A stretch of 46,798 bases of DNA, taken from NCBI GenBank assembly GCA_003388555.1, contig QQVD01000063.1:1-46798 (forward strand). Direction: 5' to 3'. The notes below the pieces were generated by a model. That model worked only from the letters and a program-made list of their open reading frames with translations, made no database searches and was not told the DNA's origin. This DNA comes from Acidobacteriota bacterium. Lineage in GTDB: Bacteria; Acidobacteriota; Thermoanaerobaculia; Multivoradales; Multivoraceae. A program made the translations under genes and the position numbers. Positions 18,001 to 24,837 of this stretch are shown here, piece after piece (the stretch's first letter is position 1; each line of letters starts with the position of its first letter).

Positions 18001-18585
18001 GAACAGATCGAGGCGCACCGGATCGTCCATGCCGGGACCGAAGAGGTCGATCAGGCCACCACGCACCGCGAAGGTGCCGACCTCGGCCACCAGCTCGCTG
18101 CGGCGGTAGCCGCGCCGGACCAGGTCGACGAGCAGAGCGTCGACGTCGAGCTCGCCGCCGGCGCGTATCGAGTGCACCGCGGCGCGGAACGCCGCCTCGT
18201 CGGGCACGGCGCGGAAGAGGGCGCGCGGGGTGCAGACCAGAGTCGGCCGCGTCGCCTCGAACAGCCGATCGAGAGCGATCGCCTCCTGGGCCCGGATCTG
18301 GAGCGACGTCTCCGATTCCTGGTACGGCGTCAGGGCGGGCGAGGGGAAGTAGACGACGTCGGCGGCGGCGCCGAACAGCCGCGCCGCCTCGATCCAGCTG
18401 AGCGCGTCGGACTCGCCCGGCACGACGACGATCTGCGGCATCGCGTCGAGATCGCCGAGCAGCTCGAACAGCCAGGCAGCCACCGGTACCGGCGCGCCTC
18501 GCAGGCCGGGGCGACCCGAGCAGAGATCCCGGAAGGCGGCGCTGGAGCGCAGACGATCGGCGGCCTGGCTGAAGACGGAAGACAT
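15055..18585 (-). CDS. mfd: Mfd, transcription-repair coupling factor
   Basis: Mfd displaces RNA polymerase stalled at DNA lesions and recruits the UvrABC excision system. The product is 1176 residues (E. coli Mfd 1148). It has the UvrB-homologous N-terminal part (FPSPALTPYQ, PRALFRAVP), the polymerase-interaction domain (LKVGEFVVHEEHGIGQFIGM), Walker A GDVGFGKTEVAMRAAFK near residue 660, the DEEQ box VIDEEQRFGVGHKEKLK near 762, LSATPVPRTLQMSL, and the C-terminal D7 domain. The ATG at 18585 is chosen; longer in-frame starts up to 18702 would add a non-conserved basic lead. The stop overlaps the next gene. Confidence 0.96.
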   Translation of the reverse strand: MSSVFSQAADRLRSSAAFRDLCSGRPGLRGAPVPVAAWLFELLGDLDAMPQIVVVPGESDALSWIEAARLFGAAADVVYFPSPALTPYQESETSLQIRAQEAIALDRLFEATRPTLVCTPRALFRAVPDEAAFRAAVHSIRAGGELDVDALLVDLVRRGYRRSELVAEVGTFAVRGGLIDLFGPGMDDPVRLDLFGDQVESIRAFDLASQRSGASLEEVRILPLSLLPAGPERAGLLADRLEQLGVETSGEAGERLAMLRSGEGFPGWENYLPALEDELRGLGDLESLRPRRVVCLDPALLLREIEHHQEVLEDEFDSRRAAGRLAVASADLLLPFAAVRRLIDEADHRIGELGPVTRLGSPQPPGGAAASPGSAVSGAVDFGATPTDMLVGQLPRLPREVDTARARGDRVVFVVSEGNEERLREMLLQRQIDPAASGVELVAGSLQRGFRLPAAGITVFSDLQLFPLRTPRRSRSRLRPFLSGMRDLKVGEFVVHEEHGIGQFIGMRSLSAGGSADEAAASQSQLPPTLRELRRRAGSATEVMEIEYADGRTLLLPLHRLDLVQRYSGVEGLSPRLDKLGGSSWSRKKSRVRRGLQKLAVDLLELYAARKIADAPRIGPDSDEQNLFELAFEHTETEDQLVAIEEIKRDLESGRPMDRLLCGDVGFGKTEVAMRAAFKTVDNGYQVALLAPTTILAAQHLQTLRSRFAEFPVEIDMISRFRTPAEVREIRQRVKAGEVDILIGTHRLLSQDLGFAKLGLLVIDEEQRFGVGHKEKLKALRRDMHVLSLSATPVPRTLQMSLAGVRDLSTIESPPKDRMAVETQVVPFSTDLVRDVIEFELERGGQIYFVHNRVEDIEQVSAQLQELVPGLRMTVGHGQLDERALSERMQAFKEGRYDLLLATTIIENGIDIPSVNTMIVHHAERYGLAQLYQLRGRVGRSDQLAFCYLTIPADRVLTEEARRRLRAIEEFTELGSGFRIAARDLEIRGAGDLLGAEQSGHISDLGIDTYLKMLEETVRELQGEEVATAVSAQIDLPIAMSIPEDYVAEVNLRMDLYRRLAAGEDEPSEILEEMEDRFGPPPEEVRSLVRAATLKQLAERLRVQSIVSSQGSLVIRMRRDARVDVERLIELVAERGDASFSPSGVLTLDRVPGRESLAVAQATLQRIEAPRAEAVA

Positions 18586-18757
18586 CGGACGCACCCGCGA
18601 GACCCGTACGCGGCCTCCGGGCCGCGGCGGCATCGCGACCCTGGAGTGTGTCAGGCATTCGCGGTGCGCCGCCATCCCGATGCCGTCGCGCCGCGGCGTC
18701 ACGGCCCACCGCGTCCGGGCGGGGCTGCGTCAGAGTGCCGGCGCGGGCGGAGCCTGC

Positions 18758-19204
18758 TCAGCGATCGTCGCTGCTTGGGAGGACCAGGACGATCTCCGAG
18801 GGACGCACCAGCCCGAGCTCGGCGCGGATCGCTCGCTCGATGGTCTCGGGGTCGGTCTCGAGCCGCTCGGCCTGCGAGCGCAGCTCTTCGATCTCGCTCC
18901 GCGCCAGTCGGATCTGGTGCCCGAGGTCGACCGCCCGGGCCCGCGCCCGCTCCAGGTCCTGGTAGCTGCGTGCGCCGGCCAGTGCCACGGTGAGCAGCAG
19001 CAGCCCGACGAAGACCACGATCAGCCAGCCGAGCGAGCCCACCCGCCGCTCCTCCGCCGGCCCACGACGACGCAGGACCGGCGGAGCCGCAGGCGCCGCC
19101 GCGGCCCGGCCGGGCGAACGTGTCGGGCTGGCCGCGGCGCCCGCTGCACCGGGATCGCCGCGGCGCTCGGCGCGCCTGCGGGCTGATTCGGGACTGGTGC
19201 TCAT
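18758..19204 (-). CDS. FtsB/DivIC-family septum formation initiator protein
   Basis: The product has about 148 residues: a long disordered Ala/Arg/Pro-rich cytoplasmic head of roughly 60 residues, one membrane helix (LGWLIVVFVGLLLLTVALAGARS), then a coiled coil (DLGHQIRLARSEIEELRSQAERL) and the typical DPETIERAIRAELGLVRPSEIVLVLP ending, which matches the DivIC/FtsB pattern of an ...A...LG...P.E.V... tail. FtsB pairs with FtsL in the divisome; an FtsL is encoded in the same window. The ATG at 19204 is chosen although no strong ribosome-binding site is visible. Mfd follows after 172 bp. Confidence 0.82.
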   Translation of the reverse strand: MSTSPESARRRAERRGDPGAAGAAASPTRSPGRAAAAPAAPPVLRRRGPAEERRVGSLGWLIVVFVGLLLLTVALAGARSYQDLERARARAVDLGHQIRLARSEIEELRSQAERLETDPETIERAIRAELGLVRPSEIVLVLPSSDDR

Positions 19205-19223
19205 CGACGAAAGTCGGCGCTGC

Positions 19224-19273
19224 TCACTGCGGGTCACTGCGGGTCACTGCGGGTCACTGCGGGTCACTGCGGG
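19224..19273. repeat. Five tandem copies of a 10-bp unit (TCACTGCGGG)
   Basis: Five perfect TCACTGCGGG units, 50 bp in all, start 20 bp upstream of the ftsB-like start codon (on its minus strand CCCGCAGTGA). A 10-bp period equals about one helical turn, so sites would stack on one face of DNA. Confidence 0.9.
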
Positions 19274-19483
19274 CAGGCACGCGGAAGGGCCGAACGATCA
19301 GCTCGGCGGCGTAGCTCGCGCCGCGCCCGGAGGGCTCGGCACACGGGCACAACTGTAGCCGATTCAGTCGTTTGCGGACAGTGCGCCGAGACATCGGAGG
19401 GTCGCGAGGCGCGGCCGGGAATCGACCGGTGGCGCCTGCGGCGGCCCCGGATCGCGACTCGATCGCGGTGTGCACGGCACGGC
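19274..19483. other. Intergenic region between the ftsB-like gene and tRNA-fMet
   Basis: About 210 bp between the 10-bp repeat and the tRNA promoter. It should contain the divergent promoter for the ftsB-like gene. A TACAGT near 19350 on the minus strand could be a -10 box, but no convincing -35 precedes it. No gene seen. Confidence 0.4.
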
Positions 19484-19511
19484 TTGACGCGATCCCGGGC
19501 GTCGCTATAAT
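19484..19511 (+). promoter_or_regulatory. Strong sigma70 promoter of tRNA-fMet
   Basis: TTGACG (19484-19489) and a perfect TATAAT (19506-19511) are separated by 16 bases. The predicted transcript starts near 19518, about 55 bases before the mature tRNA. Confidence 0.85.
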
Positions 19512-19571
19512 CATGAGTCCCTCAGGGCGTCTTCGAGCTTCGTCGGCGCCGGGAGGCGAGAGACTTTGTGA

Positions 19572-19648
<77 letters not shown>

Positions 19649-19703
19649 AAGTCCTCCTTCGAGGCCGATCACCCGCAACGGTGCACCGAGCCTCACCAAC
19701 GCA

Positions 19704-19734
19704 GCCGCCGCATCCATCGGCGGCTTCGTCGTTT
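19704..19734 (+). terminator. Probable terminator hairpin after tRNA-fMet
   Basis: A perfect 7-bp stem GCCGCCG/CGGCGGC encloses the loop CATCCAT and is followed by TTCGTCGTTT. The T tract is interrupted, so termination may be partial. It lies between the tRNA and the convergent end of the MFS gene. Confidence 0.55.
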
Positions 19735-19766
19735 CTGGCCGCAAGAGCGCAGCGCGACGCGGGCGC

Positions 19767-20975
19767 TCACCCCGGGCGGCGCAGGCGCAGCGTGATGAAG
19801 GCCGCCCAACCGAGCAGGCCGGCGCCGACCGCGAGGAAGGGCGCCGCGGCACCGACCGCCCCGAGGAGCGCACCCGACGCCAACGGTCCGGCGATCCGCG
19901 CCACGCCGCCCCACGCCTGCTGCACCCCGAGCACGGCGCCGACCTCGCCTTCTGCTCCGGCGGCCGAGATCTGCGAGGTGGTCGACGGATAGAGCAGCGA
20001 CTGTCCGGCCGCCAGCAGGATCGTCGCGGCCGCCACCCCGAGCAACGAGTCGGGAAGCGGCAGCGCCAGCACCGAGAGCGCGAGCAGCCAGCCTCCCGCG
20101 AGCAAGACCGCCGTCTCGCCGTAGCGCCGCAGCAGCGGCGGCAGCAGCACCGCCCGCATCACCAGCGAGGCGCCGGCGAGCAGGGCGAAGAACTGCCATA
20201 TACGGGTCTCGTCGACGGCGTGCCGGCGCTGCAGGAAGAGCCCGACGACCGCCAGCACCGCGTTGGTTCCGAACATGCCGACGGCGTAGGTCCAGATCAG
20301 CAGGTGCAGTCGCCGCGACGGCGCCGCCGCGACCTGCACGAAGCGACTCAACAACGACGCCGCCGGCGGCGACGCCGGTCGCAGGGCACCCGGGGCCGGG
20401 AGCAGCAGCGTCGCCGCGACGAGCGCCGCGACGCAGACCGCCGCGGCCGCGAGCCCCGGTGCCTGCGGCGAGATCGGCACCAGCAGGGAACCGAGCAGCG
20501 GCCCGACCACCGCGGCGCCGCTCGTCGCCGCGGTGAGCCACCCGATCCGCACCGCCCGCTCGCCTCTGGGAGCGTGGTCGGAGATGAGCGCGAAGGTCAC
20601 CGACACGGTGCCGCCGCCGACGCCCTGCGCCAGGCGGCTGACCAGCAGCAGCAAAAGGGATCCGGCGAGGGCGAAGCCGACGAAGGAGACCACCAGCAGA
20701 GCGAGCCCCGCGACGATCACCGGCCGGCGACCGATGCGGTCCGACAGCCGCCCCCACAATGGTGCGGTGATCGTCTGGGCGACGGCGAACGACGCCACCA
20801 GCCAACCGACCGCGAAGGGGTCGGCGCCCATCTCGGTGGCGTAGTAGGGCAGCAGCGCCAGCACCAGGAACGACCCCAGGGTGTCGGCGAAGGCGACCAG
20901 CATCAGCGTCGCGAGCACGGCACGGCCCGACGGCCCGGTCGCACCGACCGCCGTCGCGCCGGGCTCAGACGGCAT
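19767..20975 (-). CDS. Major facilitator superfamily (MFS) transporter, DHA1/TetA-like
   Basis: The 402-residue product has about 12 hydrophobic segments. The loop after helix 2 carries LWGRLSDRIGRRPVIVAG, the classic MFS motif A for proton-driven antiporters, and helix 5 has a Gly-rich GAAVVGPLLGSLL (motif C of drug/H+ exporters). This places it with 12-TM drug or metabolite exporters. The start ATG at 20975 overlaps the ABC permease stop by 11 bp, so it is transcribed and probably translated with the importer upstream. The substrate cannot be told from sequence; export of a metal chelator or of a toxic co-imported compound are possible reasons for the linkage. Confidence 0.88.
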   Translation of the reverse strand: MPSEPGATAVGATGPSGRAVLATLMLVAFADTLGSFLVLALLPYYATEMGADPFAVGWLVASFAVAQTITAPLWGRLSDRIGRRPVIVAGLALLVVSFVGFALAGSLLLLLVSRLAQGVGGGTVSVTFALISDHAPRGERAVRIGWLTAATSGAAVVGPLLGSLLVPISPQAPGLAAAAVCVAALVAATLLLPAPGALRPASPPAASLLSRFVQVAAAPSRRLHLLIWTYAVGMFGTNAVLAVVGLFLQRRHAVDETRIWQFFALLAGASLVMRAVLLPPLLRRYGETAVLLAGGWLLALSVLALPLPDSLLGVAAATILLAAGQSLLYPSTTSQISAAGAEGEVGAVLGVQQAWGGVARIAGPLASGALLGAVGAAAPFLAVGAGLLGWAAFITLRLRRPG

Positions 20976-22641
20976 CGCGGCGGCCCCAGACCAGGAACAC
21001 CGCGGCGCTGAGCGCCATGAGCAGCACGCCGTAGGTCGCGGCCAGACCGATCTGCTGCAGGCGCAGAGAGGACAGCACCTCGATGGAGATCGGCCGCGTC
21101 GAGTAGGTGTAGAGCACGATCGAGGTCACGAAGTCACCGGCGGCGGTGAGGAAGGCGAGTGCGGCGCCGGCGACCAGGGCGGGGCGCAGCAGCGGCACCA
21201 CCACCGCGGTGAGTCGCCTGCGCGGCGGTGCACCCAGCGCCGCCGCCGCTTCCTCGAGCGACGGGTCGAGCTGGCGCAGACCCGCCAGCGCGGCGCGACC
21301 GGTGACCGGCAGGCTGCGCACCAGGTAGGCGAGCGGCAGGATCCAGGGAGTGCCTATCCACAGGAAGCGACCGAGCCAGGGCCGGCTGACCGAGAAGGTG
21401 GCAGCGAGGGCGATCGCGAAGACGGTGCCGGGGATCGCCCACGGCAGCGCCACCAGGCCCTCCAGCAGTCGGCCGAGACGCCCCCCCGCTCGCAGCGAGA
21501 AGCGGGCCGCCAGCAGACCGAGTGCCACCGCCAGTGCCGTGGCGACGCCGGCCATCCAGAGCGAATTGACCAGCGGCCGCAGCCGCTCGGGCTCGGCGAA
21601 GAGAATCGTGTAGTTGCCGAGATCGAGCACCGGCGGCAGCGCCTGGGTGGTCCAGGTGTCCGGCGGTACGAACGAGAGCAGCAGCAGGGTCAGGTGCGGC
21701 AGCATCAGGACCCCGGCCGCGGCGGTGCACACCACGGCGAGCAGCCAACGCCAGGCCGCGGACGGCCGACGGCGACGCAGCACCGCGCCGCGCAGCCCGG
21801 TGGCGCCGCCCGGCGCGGCGGTGTCGACCCAGCGCATGGCGACCAGCGCGGCGAGCGCCAGGGCGGCGAGCGCGATCGTCTCGACGTGCGCCAGCGCCAG
21901 ATCGCCGTTGAGCTTCGAGGCGACGATCTGGGTGGTCATGACGCGGAAGCCGCCGCCGAAGATGTACGGCGCCGAGAACGATGCCAGGGCGGTCATGAAG
22001 GTCAGTAGCGCCGCACCGGCGAGCGCCGGCCGCAGAAGCGGCAGGGTGACGCGGGCGAGGCGGCGGATCGGGGTGCAGCCGAGCGCGGTCGCCGCCTCGT
22101 GGTAGGCGCCGTCGATTCGCGCCAGCGCCGCGCGCGTGAAGAGGTAGAAGTAGACGTACATCGAGTAGGCGTGGACCAGCAGGATGGCGCCGGCTCCCTG
22201 CAGACGCCAGCGCACCCCGAAGCCCATGGCCTGCAGCAGACGCGCCACGAAACCGCTCTCACCGTAGAGGAAGAGGAAGGCGATCACGCCGACCAGCGGC
22301 GGCAGCGCCACCGGCAGGGCGACGAGAGCGCCGAGCAGCCGGCGCCCTGGGAAGTCGGCGCGCTCGAAGAGGAAGGCCAGCGGCACACCGACCGCCGCCG
22401 CCAGGACCACCGAGGCGATCGAGGTCCAGATGCTGCGCCACAGGGCCATCCACTCATCGGCTCGACGGCCGAACTCGGAGACGGCGGAGAGCGAAAAGCT
22501 GCCGTCGACCTGGACCGCAGCGAGCAGGGTGATGAGCAGCGGATAGCCCACCAGCCAGGCGAGCAGCGCGGCGACGAGGGCGGCGCCGCTGGACGCGCCC
22601 ACTGCACCGAAACGCCTCGAGGACGCGACGCCCGCCGTCAT
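20965..22641 (-). CDS. ABC importer permease, fused double-unit type (Fe(III)/FbpB-like)
   Basis: The product has about 558 residues and around 12 membrane helices made of two homologous binding-protein-dependent permease units. Each carries an EAA loop: YHEAATALGCTPIRRLARVTLP in the first half and LEEAAAALGAPPRRRLTAVVVP in the second. A fused permease of this size is typical of the iron(III)/FbpB and thiamine/ThiP branch. Start is ATG at 22641 in an ATGA overlap with the ATPase gene stop. The frame stays open upstream to 22929, but that is the ATPase gene out of frame. Confidence 0.9.
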   Translation of the reverse strand: MTAGVASSRRFGAVGASSGAALVAALLAWLVGYPLLITLLAAVQVDGSFSLSAVSEFGRRADEWMALWRSIWTSIASVVLAAAVGVPLAFLFERADFPGRRLLGALVALPVALPPLVGVIAFLFLYGESGFVARLLQAMGFGVRWRLQGAGAILLVHAYSMYVYFYLFTRAALARIDGAYHEAATALGCTPIRRLARVTLPLLRPALAGAALLTFMTALASFSAPYIFGGGFRVMTTQIVASKLNGDLALAHVETIALAALALAALVAMRWVDTAAPGGATGLRGAVLRRRRPSAAWRWLLAVVCTAAAGVLMLPHLTLLLLSFVPPDTWTTQALPPVLDLGNYTILFAEPERLRPLVNSLWMAGVATALAVALGLLAARFSLRAGGRLGRLLEGLVALPWAIPGTVFAIALAATFSVSRPWLGRFLWIGTPWILPLAYLVRSLPVTGRAALAGLRQLDPSLEEAAAALGAPPRRRLTAVVVPLLRPALVAGAALAFLTAAGDFVTSIVLYTYSTRPISIEVLSSLRLQQIGLAATYGVLLMALSAAVFLVWGRRDAV

Positions 22642-23795
22642 CCGCTCGGCCCCCGGTCGGGGAAGACGACCGGCAGAGCCCCGGACCTGGGACGCAGCCG
22701 GACCGCGCATCCCCGCTGCAGAGCGTCCGGATCGACACGGCCCTGCAGGAGGGCGACCTCGATGCGAGCTTCCTCGACCACGATCTCGAGATACGACAGG
22801 GCGCCGGCGAAGCGCACGTCTGCCACCGTACCGCTGAGCCACTGCTCGCCGCCCGAACCGTCGGCGGCCGCGTCGTGGCGACGTTCGCCGCCCCTCACCT
22901 CGACGTCCCAGTCCTCGGGACGGACCCACATCCGCAGCGGTGCCTCGCCGCCCGGCGGGCCGACGACCTCGATAGGCGACCCCGACCTCTCGGTCGGCGC
23001 CAGGACCGGCCAGCTCGCCTCGGCGTCGGCGCGCAACGGGCGAACCCGTAGCTCGCCCCCGCGGCGCTCGGTCGGCCAGGCATCGAGCACGCTGGAACGA
23101 CCGATGAACGAGGCCACGAAGGCCGTCGCCGGAGTGCGGTAGAGCCGTTCGGGCACGTCGACCTGCTCGAGGCGACCCGCGGAGAGCACCGCCACGCGAT
23201 CTCCGAGCTCGAAGGCCTCGTCCTGTTCGTGAGTGACCAGCAGGCAGGTCGTCTCGACCGCGCGCAGGGCGTCGGCCAGCTGCTGCCTGGTGCGCTCGCG
23301 CAGCTCCGGGTCGAGGTTCGACAGCGGTTCGTCGAGCAGCAGCAGGTCGGGCTCGGTGGCCAGCGCCCGGGCGAGCGCGACACGCTGCTGCTGTCCGCCG
23401 GAGAGCTCACCGATGCGCCGCCGCTCGTAGCCGGTCAGGCCGACCAGCTCCAGCATCTCGCCCAGCCTCTCCTCGCACCGGCTCGCATCCCACCCCAGCG
23501 ACCGGGGGCCGAAGAGCACGTTGCCGCGCACGTCGAGATGCGGGAAGAGAGCATAGTTCTGGAACACCAGGCCGATGCCGCGCCGGTGCGGCGGAACGCC
23601 GTCGAGCCGCTTGCCGCGCAGCTCGACGATGCCGCTACCCTGCTCGAAACCCATCAGGACGCGCAGCAGCGTCGTCTTGCCCGAGCCGCTCGGTCCGAGC
23701 AACGCCACCGTCTCGCCGCGCTCGACGTCGAGATCGATGCCGCGCAGCACCTCGACCGCTCCGTAGGCCAGGTGCAGGTCGCGGATCTTCAGCAA
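22638..23795 (-). CDS. ABC importer ATP-binding protein (FbpC/PotA-like, with TOBE domain)
   Basis: The 385-residue product has Walker A LLGPSGSGKTTLL (residues ~33-45), Q-loop FQNYALFPHL, signature LSGGQQQRVALARAL, Walker B LLLLDEPLSNLD and switch His in LLVTHEQDEAFEL. The C-terminal third (from about residue 240) is a TOBE-type regulatory domain with an MWVRPEDW motif. The start is TTG at 23795; there is no ATG or GTG before the first strand. It follows the binding-protein gene by 31 bp. Length and TOBE domain match iron(III), sulfate or putrescine transporters; the partners favour the iron(III)/thiamine branch. Confidence 0.92.
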   Translation of the reverse strand: MLKIRDLHLAYGAVEVLRGIDLDVERGETVALLGPSGSGKTTLLRVLMGFEQGSGIVELRGKRLDGVPPHRRGIGLVFQNYALFPHLDVRGNVLFGPRSLGWDASRCEERLGEMLELVGLTGYERRRIGELSGGQQQRVALARALATEPDLLLLDEPLSNLDPELRERTRQQLADALRAVETTCLLVTHEQDEAFELGDRVAVLSAGRLEQVDVPERLYRTPATAFVASFIGRSSVLDAWPTERRGGELRVRPLRADAEASWPVLAPTERSGSPIEVVGPPGGEAPLRMWVRPEDWDVEVRGGERRHDAAADGSGGEQWLSGTVADVRFAGALSYLEIVVEEARIEVALLQGRVDPDALQRGCAVRLRPRSGALPVVFPDRGPSG

Positions 23796-23826
23796 GGCGC
23801 CGGCCCGCCCGGTGGCCGCAGCGACC

Positions 23827-24837
23827 TCATCCCCGTCCGCGCACGCTGCGATCCCAGACCTGCATCCAGTCGGCGCCCTCTTCCTCGAGCCGCCCCCAGT
23901 CCACCGGCGCGGGCCGCAGCTCGGCCTGCACCCGCTCGGCCCAGGACGGCAGCTGCGATGCCGGCAGATCGGTACGCGCCGGCAGCCGGAACGCCTCGCG
24001 CGCGGCCAGCAGCAGGGCCTCCCGAGAGCCGAGCCAGTCGACGAACTCCGCCGCCTCGGCGGCGTGACGGGCTCCAGCGACGATCGCCACCGCGTCGTCG
24101 ATCACCGGCGCGCCGCTGGACGGGAACCGGTAGTCGATCGGGGCACCGCGATCGATCAGGCCGAGGATGTCGGTCATCTCCCAGACCGTGACCAGCCCTT
24201 CCTGACGCACCAGCTTCTCGTGCAGCAGGGCCGGGCTGTGCACGTACTCCCTGGTCTGGGCGTCGAGCGAGCGCAGCCACTCGAAACCCGCCTCGGGCGT
24301 GTCGGCGCGGGCGATCAGATGGCCGAAGATCGTGCGCATGGTGCCGGAGGCCAGCGGATCACGGATCAGCACCTCGTCGCGCCAGCGGGGATCCAGCAGG
24401 TCGTCCCAGTCCGCCGGCGCCTCCTCGGCCGTCACCGCCTCGCGGTTGAAGACGATCAGAGTGGGGGTGCGGTAGACGGCGGTCCAGTGCCCGTCGGCAT
24501 CGCGGGCCGACGCCGGCACCGTCTCGGCCCAGCTCGGACGTCGCGGCTGCAGCAGGCCCTCCTTGGCGGCACGCGAGAAGAGCACCTTGGGGCCTCCGAA
24601 CCAGACATCGGCCTGTGGATTCGCCCGCTCCGAGCGGATCCGGTCGAGCACCTCCTGCGATCCCATGTCGAGGAAGCGCAGATCGACCTCCGGGCGCGCC
24701 TGCTCCCAGGCCCGCTCGATCTCCACCAGCAGATCCCTGCCGTGGGGTGAGTAGAGGACCAGCGGCAGGCGACCGTCGCCGCACGAGATCGCGGTCATCA
24801 ACGCCGCGGCGGCGAGCAGCCGACGAGCCGCGCTCAA
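23827..24837 (-). CDS. ABC importer substrate-binding lipoprotein (iron(III)/FbpA-like, class 2 fold)
   Basis: The 336-residue product has a short basic start, a hydrophobic segment and a good lipobox (AISC at residues 16-19), so it is likely anchored outside the inner membrane. The mature part begins LPLVLYSPHGRDLLVEIERAWEQ, typical of type-2 periplasmic binding proteins of the FbpA family, followed by ADVWFGGPKVLFSRAAKEGLL and TLIVFNREAVT. The two consecutive ligand tyrosines of true FbpA are not evident, so another substrate is possible. Translation starts at a TTG that overlaps the stop of the PilZ gene (TTGA). Confidence 0.85.
   Translation of the reverse strand: MSAARRLLAAAALMTAISCGDGRLPLVLYSPHGRDLLVEIERAWEQARPEVDLRFLDMGSQEVLDRIRSERANPQADVWFGGPKVLFSRAAKEGLLQPRRPSWAETVPASARDADGHWTAVYRTPTLIVFNREAVTAEEAPADWDDLLDPRWRDEVLIRDPLASGTMRTIFGHLIARADTPEAGFEWLRSLDAQTREYVHSPALLHEKLVRQEGLVTVWEMTDILGLIDRGAPIDYRFPSSGAPVIDDAVAIVAGARHAAEAAEFVDWLGSREALLLAAREAFRLPARTDLPASQLPSWAERVQAELRPAPVDWGRLEEEGADWMQVWDRSVRGRG

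Noticed and set aside
18586-18702. N-terminal extension of Mfd
   Set aside because: The frame is open, but the added residues are basic and unlike the family; the ATG at 18585 gives the normal beginning.
23796-23826. Fur box or metal riboswitch before the ABC transporter ATPase
   Set aside because: The gap is only 31 bp and contains no AT-rich palindrome; no Fur-like site was seen before the binding-protein or PilZ genes either.
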